From contig QEVJ01000026.1 of assembly GCA_003576845.1 (NCBI GenBank), forward strand, positions 1 through 55,867: DNA of 55,867 nucleotides, given 5' to 3'. Below, one piece after another: positions 1-10,300 of this stretch (its first letter is position 1; each line of letters opens with the position of its first letter). Below the pieces are notes generated by a model. It was given only the letters and a program-made list of their open reading frames with translations, ran no database searches and was not told where the DNA came from. A program made the translations under genes and the position numbers. The DNA is from Planctomycetota bacterium. Its GTDB lineage: Bacteria > Planctomycetota > Planctomycetia > Pirellulales > PLA5.

Positions 1-1
1 A

Positions 2-1966
2 CTTCGCAGTACGGCGTCACGGCCATGCGACATCGACGTGGCACGCGTGCTGGTCTACAACCGAGAGTTGACCGCCGACGAGCGAGCATTGGTCAGCGAC
101 TACCTGACTGGTCGCTACATTCGCGGCGAGATCGAGTCGCCGGCCGACTTGCCGGGACTGGCCAACTGGTGGGACGCGGCGCAACTGACAGCTACGGCTG
201 GCGCGAAGCACAACACGCTCGCCGACAACATCGGCGGCAAACACTTCGTCTCGCCGTCGGGCGCAGGCGATGGCTTCGACGCCGCATGGCCCACGGTGCG
301 ACTCGATGCGAGCGGCAACCGTTACCTCCAGTTCACCGGCAGCCACGTGATGTTCGCGGGCGCGCCTGCGGACTGGGCCAAGTTGCACAACGCGACTGAC
401 AAGACGATTGCGGTCGTCTACCGAGTTCCGTCGAGCGCCAGCACGTTGACTCCGATCCTTGATTCGGTCGAAGGCGACACGACGGGGAACGTCGGCATCG
501 GGTTCTACCACGATGCCGCCAGCGACGCGCAACGGATTCAGTGGCGCGTCGGCGCGGCGTCTGCCACGCCCGTGCTGAGTCACGACTCGCGGAACTACGG
601 CTCACGACCGGGCTTGTGGCACGTGGCGCTACTCGCCTACGAAAGCACAGTCCCGTCGAGCGAAGAGAACTTCCATCTGTGGCTTGACAACGAGCGTTAC
701 GTCGGCACGGACCAAGGCACGACACCCTCGGCCAGCAATCCGCCCGGCAGCCTTGCTCTCGGCGCACTTGCGGATGCCAGCGCCTACGGCACCGTCGATA
801 TAGGAGAGGTCATCGTCTACGACCGCAAACTGGGCGAGCCGGGCGAAGCCCAAGTCCTGTGCGAGCATCTGGCCGCGAAGTGGAACACGGCGCACGTCGC
901 GCTTGCCGCTGGCAATGGCCTCGCGAACACGCTCAACGACTCGACGCCGCACCGCGGATTTCCCGGCCTGTTGCGAACTCCCGGCGGCGTCTGGCTCTGT
1001 GCCTATCGCCGCGCACCGAACCACGGCAGTTCTGCGGGCGAGTGCGTCATGGTCACCAGCAGCGATGCGATCCGCTGGAGCGCCGAGCGCGTGATCTATA
1101 GCGACACCGCCAACTACGATTGGCGCGGCACGAACTTCCTCGGCCAAATTAGCACGGGCCGCATCTTCATCGGCATGAAGCTGTCGACGACGAGCAGCGG
1201 ACTATTGCCCTACACGGCGAGCGTGCTCTACAGCGACGACAACGGCGGCACGTGGCAGGGGCCGGTGTTCGTCTCGAAAGTCACCGACCCTTGGCATCAA
1301 GGCATTTTCGCGGGCGGCCTGCAATATGACGAAGGGGTCAACTCGATCGTCGAGCTTAGCGACGGCACGCTGCTGTTGCACTTCATGGCGCTGGTCAACT
1401 CGGCCGTGTTTCCGCACATCGTCCAATGCAAGTCGTTCGACGGCGGCGACACCTGGACCGAGCCGGTGCCCATCTACTACGGCCGCCAGCCGGGCTTGGG
1501 CGACTTTCCGGTGGACGAACGGATTCAGGAACCTGTGGTCGTCCGCTTCGCGGACGGCGAACTGCTGATGGCGATTCGCGCCGACACGGCCAACGAGCGG
1601 ATTTACTTCGTCCGCGACGTGACCGGCACCGGCGACAACTGGTCGCCGTCGCAGCCGACCGTGAACGACCGCATCGACGGCTGGGGCAACCCGCGAATGA
1701 TCGTCGACGAAAACGAGCGATTGTGGCTGTTCTACCGCTCGACGAGCGAACTGCCGGTCTACAGCTATAGCGATGATCGAGGCGACACGTGGAGCGCGGC
1801 GCAACCGCTCACGAATCTCTCGACGGGCGGCACGACGACAATCGCGGCCTACGGCAGCATGAGCTACGCCTTCCCGGCCCGCGACGAGAACGGCGACATA
1901 TTCGTGGCGTTCGGCCTGGAAGCCGGTTCGGACAGCGACATCTTCGTGCGGCGCTGGGGGCGATGA
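2..1966 (+). CDS. LamG/sialidase-type (BNR) protein, 5' truncated by window edge
   Basis: The frame is open from base 2, so the N-terminus lies outside the window. The visible ~654 residues begin with the end of one concanavalin/LamG-like domain (ending around VARVLVYNRELTADERA). A second complete LamG-like domain follows, closing with the same kind of signature (GEVIVYDRKLGEPGEA). The second half is a sialidase-like beta-propeller with three Asp-box motifs (YSDDNGGTW, SFDGGDTW, YSDDRGDTW). Repeated lectin domains plus a sialidase propeller suit a glycan-binding or glycan-cleaving tail-fibre or surface protein. The next gene starts within its stop codon (ATGA), and mini-kinase genes and an integrase module lie further on, which favours a prophage-like setting. 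A secreted planctomycete glycan enzyme is the alternative. No catalytic sialidase residue set was verified. Confidence 0.75.
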   Translation, partial: LRSTASRPCDIDVARVLVYNRELTADERALVSDYLTGRYIRGEIESPADLPGLANWWDAAQLTATAGAKHNTLADNIGGKHFVSPSGAGDGFDAAWPTVRLDASGNRYLQFTGSHVMFAGAPADWAKLHNATDKTIAVVYRVPSSASTLTPILDSVEGDTTGNVGIGFYHDAASDAQRIQWRVGAASATPVLSHDSRNYGSRPGLWHVALLAYESTVPSSEENFHLWLDNERYVGTDQGTTPSASNPPGSLALGALADASAYGTVDIGEVIVYDRKLGEPGEAQVLCEHLAAKWNTAHVALAAGNGLANTLNDSTPHRGFPGLLRTPGGVWLCAYRRAPNHGSSAGECVMVTSSDAIRWSAERVIYSDTANYDWRGTNFLGQISTGRIFIGMKLSTTSSGLLPYTASVLYSDDNGGTWQGPVFVSKVTDPWHQGIFAGGLQYDEGVNSIVELSDGTLLLHFMALVNSAVFPHIVQCKSFDGGDTWTEPVPIYYGRQPGLGDFPVDERIQEPVVVRFADGELLMAIRADTANERIYFVRDVTGTGDNWSPSQPTVNDRIDGWGNPRMIVDENERLWLFYRSTSELPVYSYSDDRGDTWSAAQPLTNLSTGGTTTIAAYGSMSYAFPARDENGDIFVAFGLEAGSDSDIFVRRWGR

Positions 1967-3003
1967 TGGCCGACGCTTACGTTCTCTCTAATGCCGACGT
2001 TCGCACGCTCCAGCGGATCGCCCAGCGCGATCGGGGCGATCCGGTGAATCATCGCCCTCCCGTGCAAGGGCTATCACATTCCGGCCGATTGCCCGGCGTC
2101 CGCATCGGCGTGGCTTATGGCACAATTCCCGCGGCGGTCTACAACAGCAGCGGCACGCTCATTAAGCCGGGCAAAGGCGAATGCAAGCTGCGGCAGGTCA
2201 AGGCGGACGGGACTTCGATCCTCAACCTCGGCGACGACCTTCCAATCGTCTGCTACAACCTTGTGCCGCACCAGATCGCAAACGGCGCGAGCATCCTCAT
2301 GCTCCGCGACCAAACCATCGAGGGCGACGTCAAGAACAAGTCCGAGCCGGGCTATCTCGTCTTCGACTTCCAAGAAAACCAAACCCGCCGAGGCTACGGA
2401 ATCTTTCGGGCTTCGGGCCAAACCTCCGGAACGCAAACAGGACTCATCAACCTCACGACAACGGTTACCGACTCGTTCAATTCCAATGACCTTCAGCCGG
2501 TGATCGGATTTCAGGTCTCCGCAGGAGCGCCAACGAGCTTTGATCGGATCGTCGTCAATGACCCCGGCATTTACCGGTTCACGTTCGACTGCCGGATTCG
2601 GTTCGTGTCACCTGCCGAGCCGGCTCCGCCCTATAGCTATCAGAACAAAGTTGCAATCGTATCCGGCACCAACAATCCCTTCACGAACGTAGTGAGCGGG
2701 ACGACGAACGACCTGTGCGCGCATCGGCTGCACCGCCGCGAGCGGTTCTGGCTGGTCAAGAATCAGAACTTCGGCACGCCCGCAACGACGGACGCTATCG
2801 CGGAAGGCGAGCCGTGGGCCGTCTACGAATGCAGCGAACTGACGTGGGGCGATCGCCACTACTCGCTTCCGTGCCTGCTCGATGCCGGCGACACTCTGAG
2901 CATGTGGCTGGATGTCGGCGGCCGCAAAGGATCGTATCCGGTCGATTGGAACGCCGAGTTCTCCGTGCACTTCCAAAGCTTCGAGGATGATCTGTCGCCA
3001 TGA
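1963..3003 (+). CDS. Beta-rich hypothetical protein with C1q/TNF-like C-terminus (putative tail fibre)
   Basis: 346 residues. I chose the ATG at 1963, which overlaps the upstream TGA as ATGA; the next codon is also ATG. The frame is open upstream to 1789, but that part lies inside the sialidase gene. The N-terminus (MADAYVLSNADVRTLQRI) is helical and charged, and the middle is Thr/Asn-rich and beta-prone. The last ~150 residues alternate short hydrophobic strands such as DPGIYRFTFDCRIRF, NKVAIVSG and AGDTLSMWLDVGG, a pattern seen in C1q/TNF-like jelly-rolls at the tips of phage fibres. The tight overlap on both sides (ATGA at each junction) makes this an operon with the sialidase protein and the first kinase-like gene. 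Function is inferred from fold pattern and context only. Confidence 0.6.
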   Translation: MMADAYVLSNADVRTLQRIAQRDRGDPVNHRPPVQGLSHSGRLPGVRIGVAYGTIPAAVYNSSGTLIKPGKGECKLRQVKADGTSILNLGDDLPIVCYNLVPHQIANGASILMLRDQTIEGDVKNKSEPGYLVFDFQENQTRRGYGIFRASGQTSGTQTGLINLTTTVTDSFNSNDLQPVIGFQVSAGAPTSFDRIVVNDPGIYRFTFDCRIRFVSPAEPAPPYSYQNKVAIVSGTNNPFTNVVSGTTNDLCAHRLHRRERFWLVKNQNFGTPATTDAIAEGEPWAVYECSELTWGDRHYSLPCLLDAGDTLSMWLDVGGRKGSYPVDWNAEFSVHFQSFEDDLSP

Positions 3004-3500
3004 GTTGCAACTGCCTCAAGATTCCCGAGGGCGCGGAAGTTCTCGCTCGTGCGACGGGCAAGTGTCGCGTCGTTTATCGGCTCGGCGACCGGGTCGTCAA
3101 AGTGCTTAAGGAGCGCGTCACGCCAGACTACGTTCGCTCGCACCAAGCGTTTGCCGCCGAGCAGTCCGACATTTGCGAGCCGTTTGAGTACGACCTCGGT
3201 GCCCATGAACTGCACCAGAGGTTCATGGGCTACGATCCGCCGTCAGCGCAGGAACTGCTCGCGATCAAACAGACGATTCTGCATCGCGGCTTGTCGGTCG
3301 ACGACGTGATGCCGGCCAACGTCCGTGGCGGCAAGCTGATCGACTTCGACCTGATGTTCTTCGCCGCCGTGCCGGTCACACCGCGCGGCGTCCATCGTCG
3401 TGGACGAGTCGTGACAACCAACTCGGCAACCGTGGAAGAACTTCGAGCGCTGGGGCCGTTGATTAAGTGGCCCACCAGCGAGCCGCTTGCACCGTCCTAA
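3000..3500 (+). CDS. Miniature protein-kinase-fold protein 1
   Basis: 166 residues, starting at an ATGA overlap with the upstream gene. It reads as a stripped-down protein-kinase fold. There is a short N-lobe with K34 in the VVKVLKE strand (the ATP-binding Lys position). The catalytic loop has D102 five residues before N107 (DDVMPAN), and the metal-binding DFG equivalent is D115-F-D (KLIDFDLMF). What follows (~50 residues) is too short for a normal activation segment and C-lobe. Key catalytic positions are thus kept while the overall length is roughly half that of a normal kinase domain. Substrate is unknown; neighbouring fibre-like genes suggest phage cargo. It could be a small phosphotransferase of the aminoglycoside/lipopolysaccharide kinase type. 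The motif match is direct; the activity is inference. Confidence 0.6.
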   Translation: MSCNCLKIPEGAEVLARATGKCRVVYRLGDRVVKVLKERVTPDYVRSHQAFAAEQSDICEPFEYDLGAHELHQRFMGYDPPSAQELLAIKQTILHRGLSVDDVMPANVRGGKLIDFDLMFFAAVPVTPRGVHRRGRVVTTNSATVEELRALGPLIKWPTSEPLAPS

Positions 3501-3520
3501 TCCAATTGGGAAACTGTGTA

Positions 3521-3904
3521 ATGGCCTTTTGTCGCAGTTGTGAATGGGTCCATCGCGTTTGGGATTATGTTCGCATTGCTCGCCTAGCTGGCGGCGGCGA
3601 AAGTCGCGAAATCTGGAAACTCGGCCCAATCTGCATCAAACGCTGGTCCCGGCGCATCGCGTCTGCGGATATCCGCGAGCGCTGTCGCACCAGCCGCAAA
3701 GTGCTGGCCTGCAATTCGATGTGGTACTTCTCGCCCCTGCATTTGACGGTGGCGTACTGGGTATTCGGAACCCCCGCAACGCACGAGGTCTGCAACAATC
3801 TCCTCATTGAGCATCGATCGATCGGCGATCTTCATCCTGGAAACGTGTACGTCGAGTTTGGCCGCACCAGGATTCTTGACTTCGCTATCCGCTCTCCGGA
3901 ATAG
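3521..3904 (+). CDS. Miniature kinase-fold protein 2
   Basis: 127 residues from ATG 3521. A GTG at 3467 is in frame but overlaps the previous gene. It follows kinase-like protein 1 by 20 bases in another frame and has the same layout. K40 sits in the strand GPICIKRW, a loop GDLHPGN carries D103 and N108, and D120-F-A replaces DFG (TRILDFAIRS). The GDLHPGN form resembles the small-molecule/ABC1/RIO-type kinases more than eukaryote-like Ser/Thr kinases. There is essentially no C-lobe after DFA (five residues). Sequence identity to its neighbour is low apart from these motifs, so they are either ancient tandem duplicates or two halves of a functional partnership. No function can be assigned. Confidence 0.55.
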   Translation: MAFCRSCEWVHRVWDYVRIARLAGGGESREIWKLGPICIKRWSRRIASADIRERCRTSRKVLACNSMWYFSPLHLTVAYWVFGTPATHEVCNNLLIEHRSIGDLHPGNVYVEFGRTRILDFAIRSPE

Positions 3905-4135
3905 CCGCGGCATCGCGCCAAACGCTTCATCTGGGGCATTCAGGGTCGCATGCCATAGGCCATCTTGTTCTGGCATGTCCGCGGGGTGGGGGTTAGAATC
4001 AATTCCCGCCGATACTCCGGTCGTGCGACGACAGGCCGGCCGGCTGCTTCCCGTCCCGTTCACCAGTGGCTGATTCACCCTGTCCAGAAGTTTTGGAACG
4101 GGGATATCTCGCAATATGGCTTGAGGAAACCCGAC

Positions 4136-7100
4136 GTGCCCCGACGTACCAGTCAAACCGGAAGCGAACTCTTCATCGTCGACAATAGCGACGAGGACTG
4201 GAAGGTTCTCCGCTATCTCCACGACTGGTGCCCGCTGTCCAAGGCTATCGACATCGCAACGGGTTACTTCGAGATCGGCTCACTACTTGCTCTCCGCGAC
4301 GAGTGGCAGAAGGTTGATGCGTTCCGCATTCTGATGGGGGACGAAGTATCGAAGCGAACAAAGGCTGCATTTGTCGCTGGCCTAGGCGAGATTCAAGCTC
4401 GACTCGACGCCAGCCTGGAATCCGAAAAGGAGAAGAACGACTTTCTGACCGGGGTGCCGGCAATCGCGGAGGCGCTCCGAAGCGGCAAAATCTGCTGCCG
4501 TGTGTATCGCAAGGACAAGTTCCACGCCAAGTGCTACCTGACACATGCTCGCCAAGAGGTCGTAGGCTCGTTCGGTCTCGTCGGTTCGTCGAACTTCACT
4601 TATCCCGGCATCACCGAGAATATCGAACTGAACGTGCAGATCAGTGGTACGCCCGTCGCGGTGCTTCAGGAATGGTACGAGCAGCACTGGAATGATGCAG
4701 AAGACGTCACGCCGGATATTCTTCGGACTCTCGAACGACATGTCCACGAGTATTCGCCTTTCGAGGTTTACGCGAAGTCGATTCAAGAATACTGCCGCGG
4801 TCACGAATTGACGGCCAGCGAATGGGAACTTGCAGGACCGCAGCGCGGGTCGCGCATCTACGGCATCCTCGACCAGTATCAAAAGGAAGGCTATCAAGCC
4901 GCGATGCAGATCGCTCGCCGGCACGGCGGCGCGTTCGTTTGCGATGGCGTCGGTCTTGGAAAGACCTTCATCGGCTTAATGCTGATCGAGCGGCTCATCA
5001 TGCACGAAGGCAAGCGTGTCGCCCTTTTCGTGCCGCGCACGGGTCGTGTCGACGTTTGGGAGCGTTGGATAAAACGCTACTTGCCGCACATCGGCGGCGT
5101 GCGGGGCGGCGATTTCAGTAGCCTCGTCATCTTCAATCACACGGACCTCGGTCGCGGCGGCGACTTCCCGTACCGATTCGAGCGCATCAAGGAGATGGCC
5201 GACGCCATCGTGATCGACGAAGCCCACCACTTCCGCAACCTCGGACGCAGCGGCAAAGAGTCGGGCGGTAAGCCGTCGCGTTATTACCAACTCGATGATC
5301 TGATCGAAGGGCCACGCGGGACGAAGGAAGTCTTTCTCCTGACGGCCACGCCAATCAATAACAGTCTTCACGACTTTCGCCACATGGCCGAGTTGTTCAC
5401 GCGGCGGCGGGAAGACTTTCTCGCTCAATGTGGTATTCACTCGTTTCGCGGCCACTTCGTCAGTCTCGAAAAAACGCTGCTCAAGAAGTCGAGCGACTAC
5501 CCGTTGTTTACGGACACCAATTTAGCCGAAGTCGACAAGCTGTTCGCGCACGACAAAGTTTTTAAGGAACTTGTCGTTCAGCGAAGCCGAGCATACGTTC
5601 GGCGCAGCCAGATGCAACAAGGTGGTGACGTGGCGACATTCCCTGAGCGCCAGCCGCCCCAAGTCGCGGACTATTCCGTCAAAAAGACGTATGGGCGCTT
5701 GCTGGATACAGTCGACACGGCGTTCGCCAAAGAAGAGCCGCTATTCGTCCTGGGCATCTACTATCCGTTGCATTACTACAATGGACCGAAAACCGACATC
5801 GACCCATTGGCGAACAACCGACAGATTCAGGTGTGCGGGCTGATTCGCACGCAGTTTCTCAAACGATTTGAAAGTTCGGCGCACGCTTTTGAGCAATCCT
5901 GCGACCGATTGCTCATTAAGCTGCTGGCTTGGTCCGAACGCCACAGTCAAACCGATCACGAAAAGCAGCATTTGACTCGCTGGAAACTCAAACATGCCGA
6001 TCTGATCGGTTATGTTCACCAGCGTCAGCGCGAGCTGTTCCCGGACGAGGACGAGGCAGAAGCGGACGAAGACCTTATCACCCCTGAGATGCTCGAAGAT
6101 ATCGACGAGCTTGACCGGGACGAATACGACGTCCATCGAATCCTCGAGGACACGCGCGAAGATCTGAACCAAGTCGCGGAGTTTCTCGAAGAGCTTCGCA
6201 AGTTCAAACCGCAGCACGACGACAAGCTAAAGGCGCTCATCAAGCTGCTAAAGAACGACCCGGTGATGAAGAAGCACAAGGTGCTGATCTTCACTGAGTT
6301 TGCCGAAACCGCTCGGTACTTGCATCGCGAGTTGGCCGAGGCCGGTATCAAGGGCGTCGAGCAGATCGACAGCGGCAAGAAGGACCGTGGCGACTTTATC
6401 CACCGCTTCTCACCCTACTACAACGGAACGACGAGTGCGAAGCTCGCAGAGGAAGGTCGCGATGAGATTCGCATCCTGATCTCCACGGATGTTTTGTCCG
6501 AAGGCTTGAACCTTCAAGATTGCACGCGCCTGATCAACTACGATCTGCACTGGAACCCGGTGCGGCTGATGCAGCGCATCGGTCGCGTTGACCGTCGCCT
6601 TAATCCAGAGGTCGAGAAGCAACTCGTCGCCGACCATCCCGACCAGAAGCCACTCCGCGGTCAGATTGCGTATCACAATTTCCTGCCGCCCGACGAGCTT
6701 GAAACGCTACTAAGCCTGTACGGCCGCGTTTCTCACAAGACGTTGCAAATCTCCAAGACCCTTGGCATCGAAGGTCGTAAGCTGTTGCGGCCCGAGGATG
6801 ATTACGAGGCGCTGAAGGATTTCAACGAAACATACGAGGGCACGACGACCACCGACGAGGAGATTCGCCTCGAACTCCAAGCCATGCTGGGCAGCGACGG
6901 CGGGTTGGCCGCGCGGCTTGACGCCCTGCCGGGCCGAGTGTTTAGCGGCAAGCGGCATCCGCAGCCGGGAACGCAGTCCGTATTCTTCTGCTATCGGCTG
7001 CCGCGTCCTGATCATGCCGCGGGCGGCGCGAAGGGCGAATTGCCCTGGACCGAAGAGGCGGGTGAAACGCGGTGGTACTTGCACCGTCTTTCCGACGGCC

Positions 7101-7300
7101 AGCTTCTCGAAGAGGCATCCGCCATAATTGACGCAATCCGCAGCAGTCCCGATACGCCGCGCCATTGCGCAATTCCGCAGACGACGCTTGCCGAGATTCG
7201 CGGCAAGGTCGAAAAGCACATCAAGAACTCCTGGCTGAAGCGCATGCAAGCGCCCATCGGTGTGAAGCCGATTCTCAAGGCCTGGATGGAACTGAACTAA
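4136..7300 (+). CDS. PLD-nuclease/SNF2 (RapA-like) helicase, restriction-type subunit
   Basis: 1054 residues from GTG 4136, preceded by GAGGA at 8 nt. The frame is open to 3965, but that extension looks non-coding. Residues ~10-190 form a phospholipase-D-type nuclease domain with one HxK motif (H130, K132 in FHAKCYL) and the paired GSSN at ~150. A superfamily 2 helicase follows: Walker A DGVGLGKT (~269), DEAH box IDEAHHF (~358), motif III TATP (~402), motif V STDVLSEGLNLQD and motif VI QRIGRVDRR (~785-815). An acidic insert separates the lobes. In restriction systems such a protein would translocate DNA and cut it. The next gene, 29 bases downstream, is a type ISP-like adenine methyltransferase, so the pair resembles a split single-chain enzyme in which PLD replaces the usual Mrr nuclease. 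Helicase and PLD calls are secure; the defence role is inferred from family and context. Confidence 0.85.
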   Translation: MPRRTSQTGSELFIVDNSDEDWKVLRYLHDWCPLSKAIDIATGYFEIGSLLALRDEWQKVDAFRILMGDEVSKRTKAAFVAGLGEIQARLDASLESEKEKNDFLTGVPAIAEALRSGKICCRVYRKDKFHAKCYLTHARQEVVGSFGLVGSSNFTYPGITENIELNVQISGTPVAVLQEWYEQHWNDAEDVTPDILRTLERHVHEYSPFEVYAKSIQEYCRGHELTASEWELAGPQRGSRIYGILDQYQKEGYQAAMQIARRHGGAFVCDGVGLGKTFIGLMLIERLIMHEGKRVALFVPRTGRVDVWERWIKRYLPHIGGVRGGDFSSLVIFNHTDLGRGGDFPYRFERIKEMADAIVIDEAHHFRNLGRSGKESGGKPSRYYQLDDLIEGPRGTKEVFLLTATPINNSLHDFRHMAELFTRRREDFLAQCGIHSFRGHFVSLEKTLLKKSSDYPLFTDTNLAEVDKLFAHDKVFKELVVQRSRAYVRRSQMQQGGDVATFPERQPPQVADYSVKKTYGRLLDTVDTAFAKEEPLFVLGIYYPLHYYNGPKTDIDPLANNRQIQVCGLIRTQFLKRFESSAHAFEQSCDRLLIKLLAWSERHSQTDHEKQHLTRWKLKHADLIGYVHQRQRELFPDEDEAEADEDLITPEMLEDIDELDRDEYDVHRILEDTREDLNQVAEFLEELRKFKPQHDDKLKALIKLLKNDPVMKKHKVLIFTEFAETARYLHRELAEAGIKGVEQIDSGKKDRGDFIHRFSPYYNGTTSAKLAEEGRDEIRILISTDVLSEGLNLQDCTRLINYDLHWNPVRLMQRIGRVDRRLNPEVEKQLVADHPDQKPLRGQIAYHNFLPPDELETLLSLYGRVSHKTLQISKTLGIEGRKLLRPEDDYEALKDFNETYEGTTTTDEEIRLELQAMLGSDGGLAARLDALPGRVFSGKRHPQPGTQSVFFCYRLPRPDHAAGGAKGELPWTEEAGETRWYLHRLSDGQLLEEASAIIDAIRSSPDTPRHCAIPQTTLAEIRGKVEKHIKNSWLKRMQAPIGVKPILKAWMELN

Positions 7301-7329
7301 TCTGGCGTTCTGTCTAATGCGAGGTACGC

Positions 7330-10300
7330 ATGTCCGGTCGTCACCCTTTGCAAGAGATCAAGTCGTTCCCGTCGCTGGTGAAATACCTGCGCGACGAGCT
7401 TGATTGGCCCATCGAAACTGACAGCTTTGACGAACTGACGTTCGACTTCGTGCCCGAGGAACTAGGACTGAAGCCGCACGAGGCGGCCAAAGTCCGTGAC
7501 ATCAAGCAGCTCCGCCCGCTGACGACCAACCAACCCTGGGGTATTTACTTCGTCGCGTTCGAGCCGAAGCGGCTGCCCGTTGTGGCGCTGCGCAAGATTC
7601 TGGGCAACCTCGTCATCAGAAAGCGCGCGTCAGCCAATAGAGCCGAGCGAGCTTCGTGGAATCTAAACGATCTGCTGTTTATTTCGTCGTTTGGCGAGGA
7701 AAGCGACCGACAAATCACGCTGGCGCACTTTTCGGAAGGCGCAGGCGGCCACGACATTCCAACACTAAAAGTCTTGGATTGGGACGAACTCGATACGCAC
7801 CGAAAACTTCAGCATGTCGATCGTGAACTGCACGAGCGGCTCCGTTGGCCTGAAAAGCCTGGCGACCTGGATGCGTGGCGCGACCAATGGTCGGCCGCAT
7901 TTGTACTTCGCCACCGGCATGTGATCGCGACAGCGCAGGAGCTTGCCGAGCGTTTGGCAGTACTCGCCCAGTTGATCCGTAAGGAGGTAAACAAGGTAAT
8001 CGACATTGAGACGGATGCTGGCCAGCTCCGCAAGCTCTATTCCGCGTTCCGCGAATCGCTCATTCACGATCTTACTGAAGACGACTTCGCCGACATGTAT
8101 GCGCAGACGATCACCTATGGACTGTTCTCCGCGGCCGTATCGCGCACCACCCCGGACGCAGGCACCGTTGTTGTGGCGGACAACCTCGCCGACATGGTGC
8201 CGGTTACTAATCCATTCCTTCGCGAGATGCTGTCCACGTTTCTCACCGTTGGTGGCCGCAAAGGAAAGCTCGACTTCGATGAGCTCGGCATCCAGGAAGT
8301 CGTGGAGGTGCTCAACAGCCCGGACACGAATCTCAACGCCGTCATCCAGAATTTCGGCGACCGACGGCAGGGGGAAGACCCGGTCATCCACTTTTACGAG
8401 GATTTTCTTAAGCAGTATGACCGACAGCGGAAGGTCGAACGAGGTGTCTTCTATACGCCCCAGCCGGTTGTTTCATACATCGTCCGAGGCGTGCATGAAT
8501 TGCTGCGAACTGAGTTCGGCTTGGAAGATGGCCTCGCATCAACCATTACGTGGGGAGAGATGGTCAAACGGCGCGAAGGATTAGCAATCCCCAAGGGGGC
8601 CCGACCAGAAGATCCGTTTGTCGTGATCCTCGATCCTGCAACCGGCACAGCAACATTTTTGGTCGAGGTTATCGACATTATTCATCGGACAATGAGCGAC
8701 AAATGGAAAGGGGAGCGACTTACGGCTTCGCAACAGCGCGACGCATGGAACAAATACGTCCCGGCGCATTTGCTGCCGCGTCTCTATGGCTACGAACTGA
8801 TGATGGCACCCTACGCCATCGCGCACATGAAGATCGGCCTTAAACTGGGAGAGACAGGCTACCGGTTTCAGAGTGAAGAACGTGCTCGCGTCTATCTAAC
8901 AAATGCGCTGGAACCGCCCTCTGACCTCGCTGCGACTGCGGCGGCAAATCTCTTTGACGCGCTTGGCCACGAGGCACAAGCCGTGAATCGGGTGAAGCGA
9001 GATCAACGCTTCACTGTAGTCATCGGCAATCCGCCGTATTCGGGTATCTCGTCTAACATGTCCGAATTTGCGCAGCACTTGGTGGACGCTTACAAGTTTG
9101 TGGATGGTGCTCCATTGAACGAGCGGAAGCTCTGGCTTCAAGACGACTATGTGAAGTTCATCCGCAACGCCCAAACAACCATCGCGTCCACGAACGTCGG
9201 TGTCTTTGGTTACATCACGAATCATAGCTATTTCGATAACCCAACGTTTCGCGGTATGCGGCAAAGTCTCATGGGCACCTTCAATATGTTTCGGGCACTC
9301 GACCTGCACGGCAATACGACCAGGGCCGAGCATCCGCCCGACGGTGTTGCCGACAAGAACGTCTTCGACATTCAACAGGGCGTTGCGGTTTGTCTCGCTA
9401 CGCGAGGTGGATTGCTTGAAGGAGTCCAACACGCCGATCTGTGGGGCACGCGTGAGGCAAAATACTCGTGGCTTGCGAAAAGTTCGGTCGCCACCAGCGG
9501 CTTCGCTGCGCTTTCGCCTGACTCACCTTACTACTTCTTTGAGCCGCAGAAAACCGACTGGCGGGATGAATATGAAAGCGGCTGGAAGATCAACGAAGTG
9601 ATGCCGGTGAACTGTGCGGGCTTTATTACGGCGCGAGACCATTTCGTTGTAGACCTCGACGAGAAGGCGTTACTGGAACGCATCGGCGACTTCGCGGATC
9701 TCAAGAAGTCCGACACTGTGATTCGTGAGACTTACTTTACTGGGTGCGGATCAAGTAAGTATCCCGATGGAGACAGTCGCGGCTGGAAAGTGCCAGAGGC
9801 TCGCCGACGAGTAGCAGGCGATAGGAAGTGGAAGGACCGTGTTCGGATTTGTAGCTATCGTCCGTTTGATAAACGCCCCGTTTATTGGGCGGACTGGATG
9901 GTAGATTGGCCGCGGCCAGAGGTTTCAGGACACATGCTCGCTGGAAGCAATGTTGCTTTACATGTCTGCCGTCAAAGTGTGAGCGAGGCTTGGGCGCACG
10001 TCCTCGTTGCTCGCGGCCTTATTGATGATTGCTACGTCTCGAACAAGTCACGCGAGCGCGGCTACGCACATCCACTTTATCTCTACGAGAGAGATGAGGG
10101 GTTGGCTTTCGGTGGTCACCCCGCACCGAACTTTGCGCCTGCATTTCTCCGGAAGTTGGCAATCGCATTAGACCTGCCACTAGGGAAACCGCAAGAATTA
10201 CCCCGTGACCTGACGCCCGAAGACATCTTTCATTATGTCTACGCGGTGTTTCACAGTCCGGGCTACCGGAGCCGCTACGCGGAGTTTCTGAAGATTGATT

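Noticed and set aside
3965-3999. Promoter (TTGTTC...TAGAAT) before the PLD-helicase gene
   Set aside because: The spacer is about 23 bases, too long for a normal promoter.
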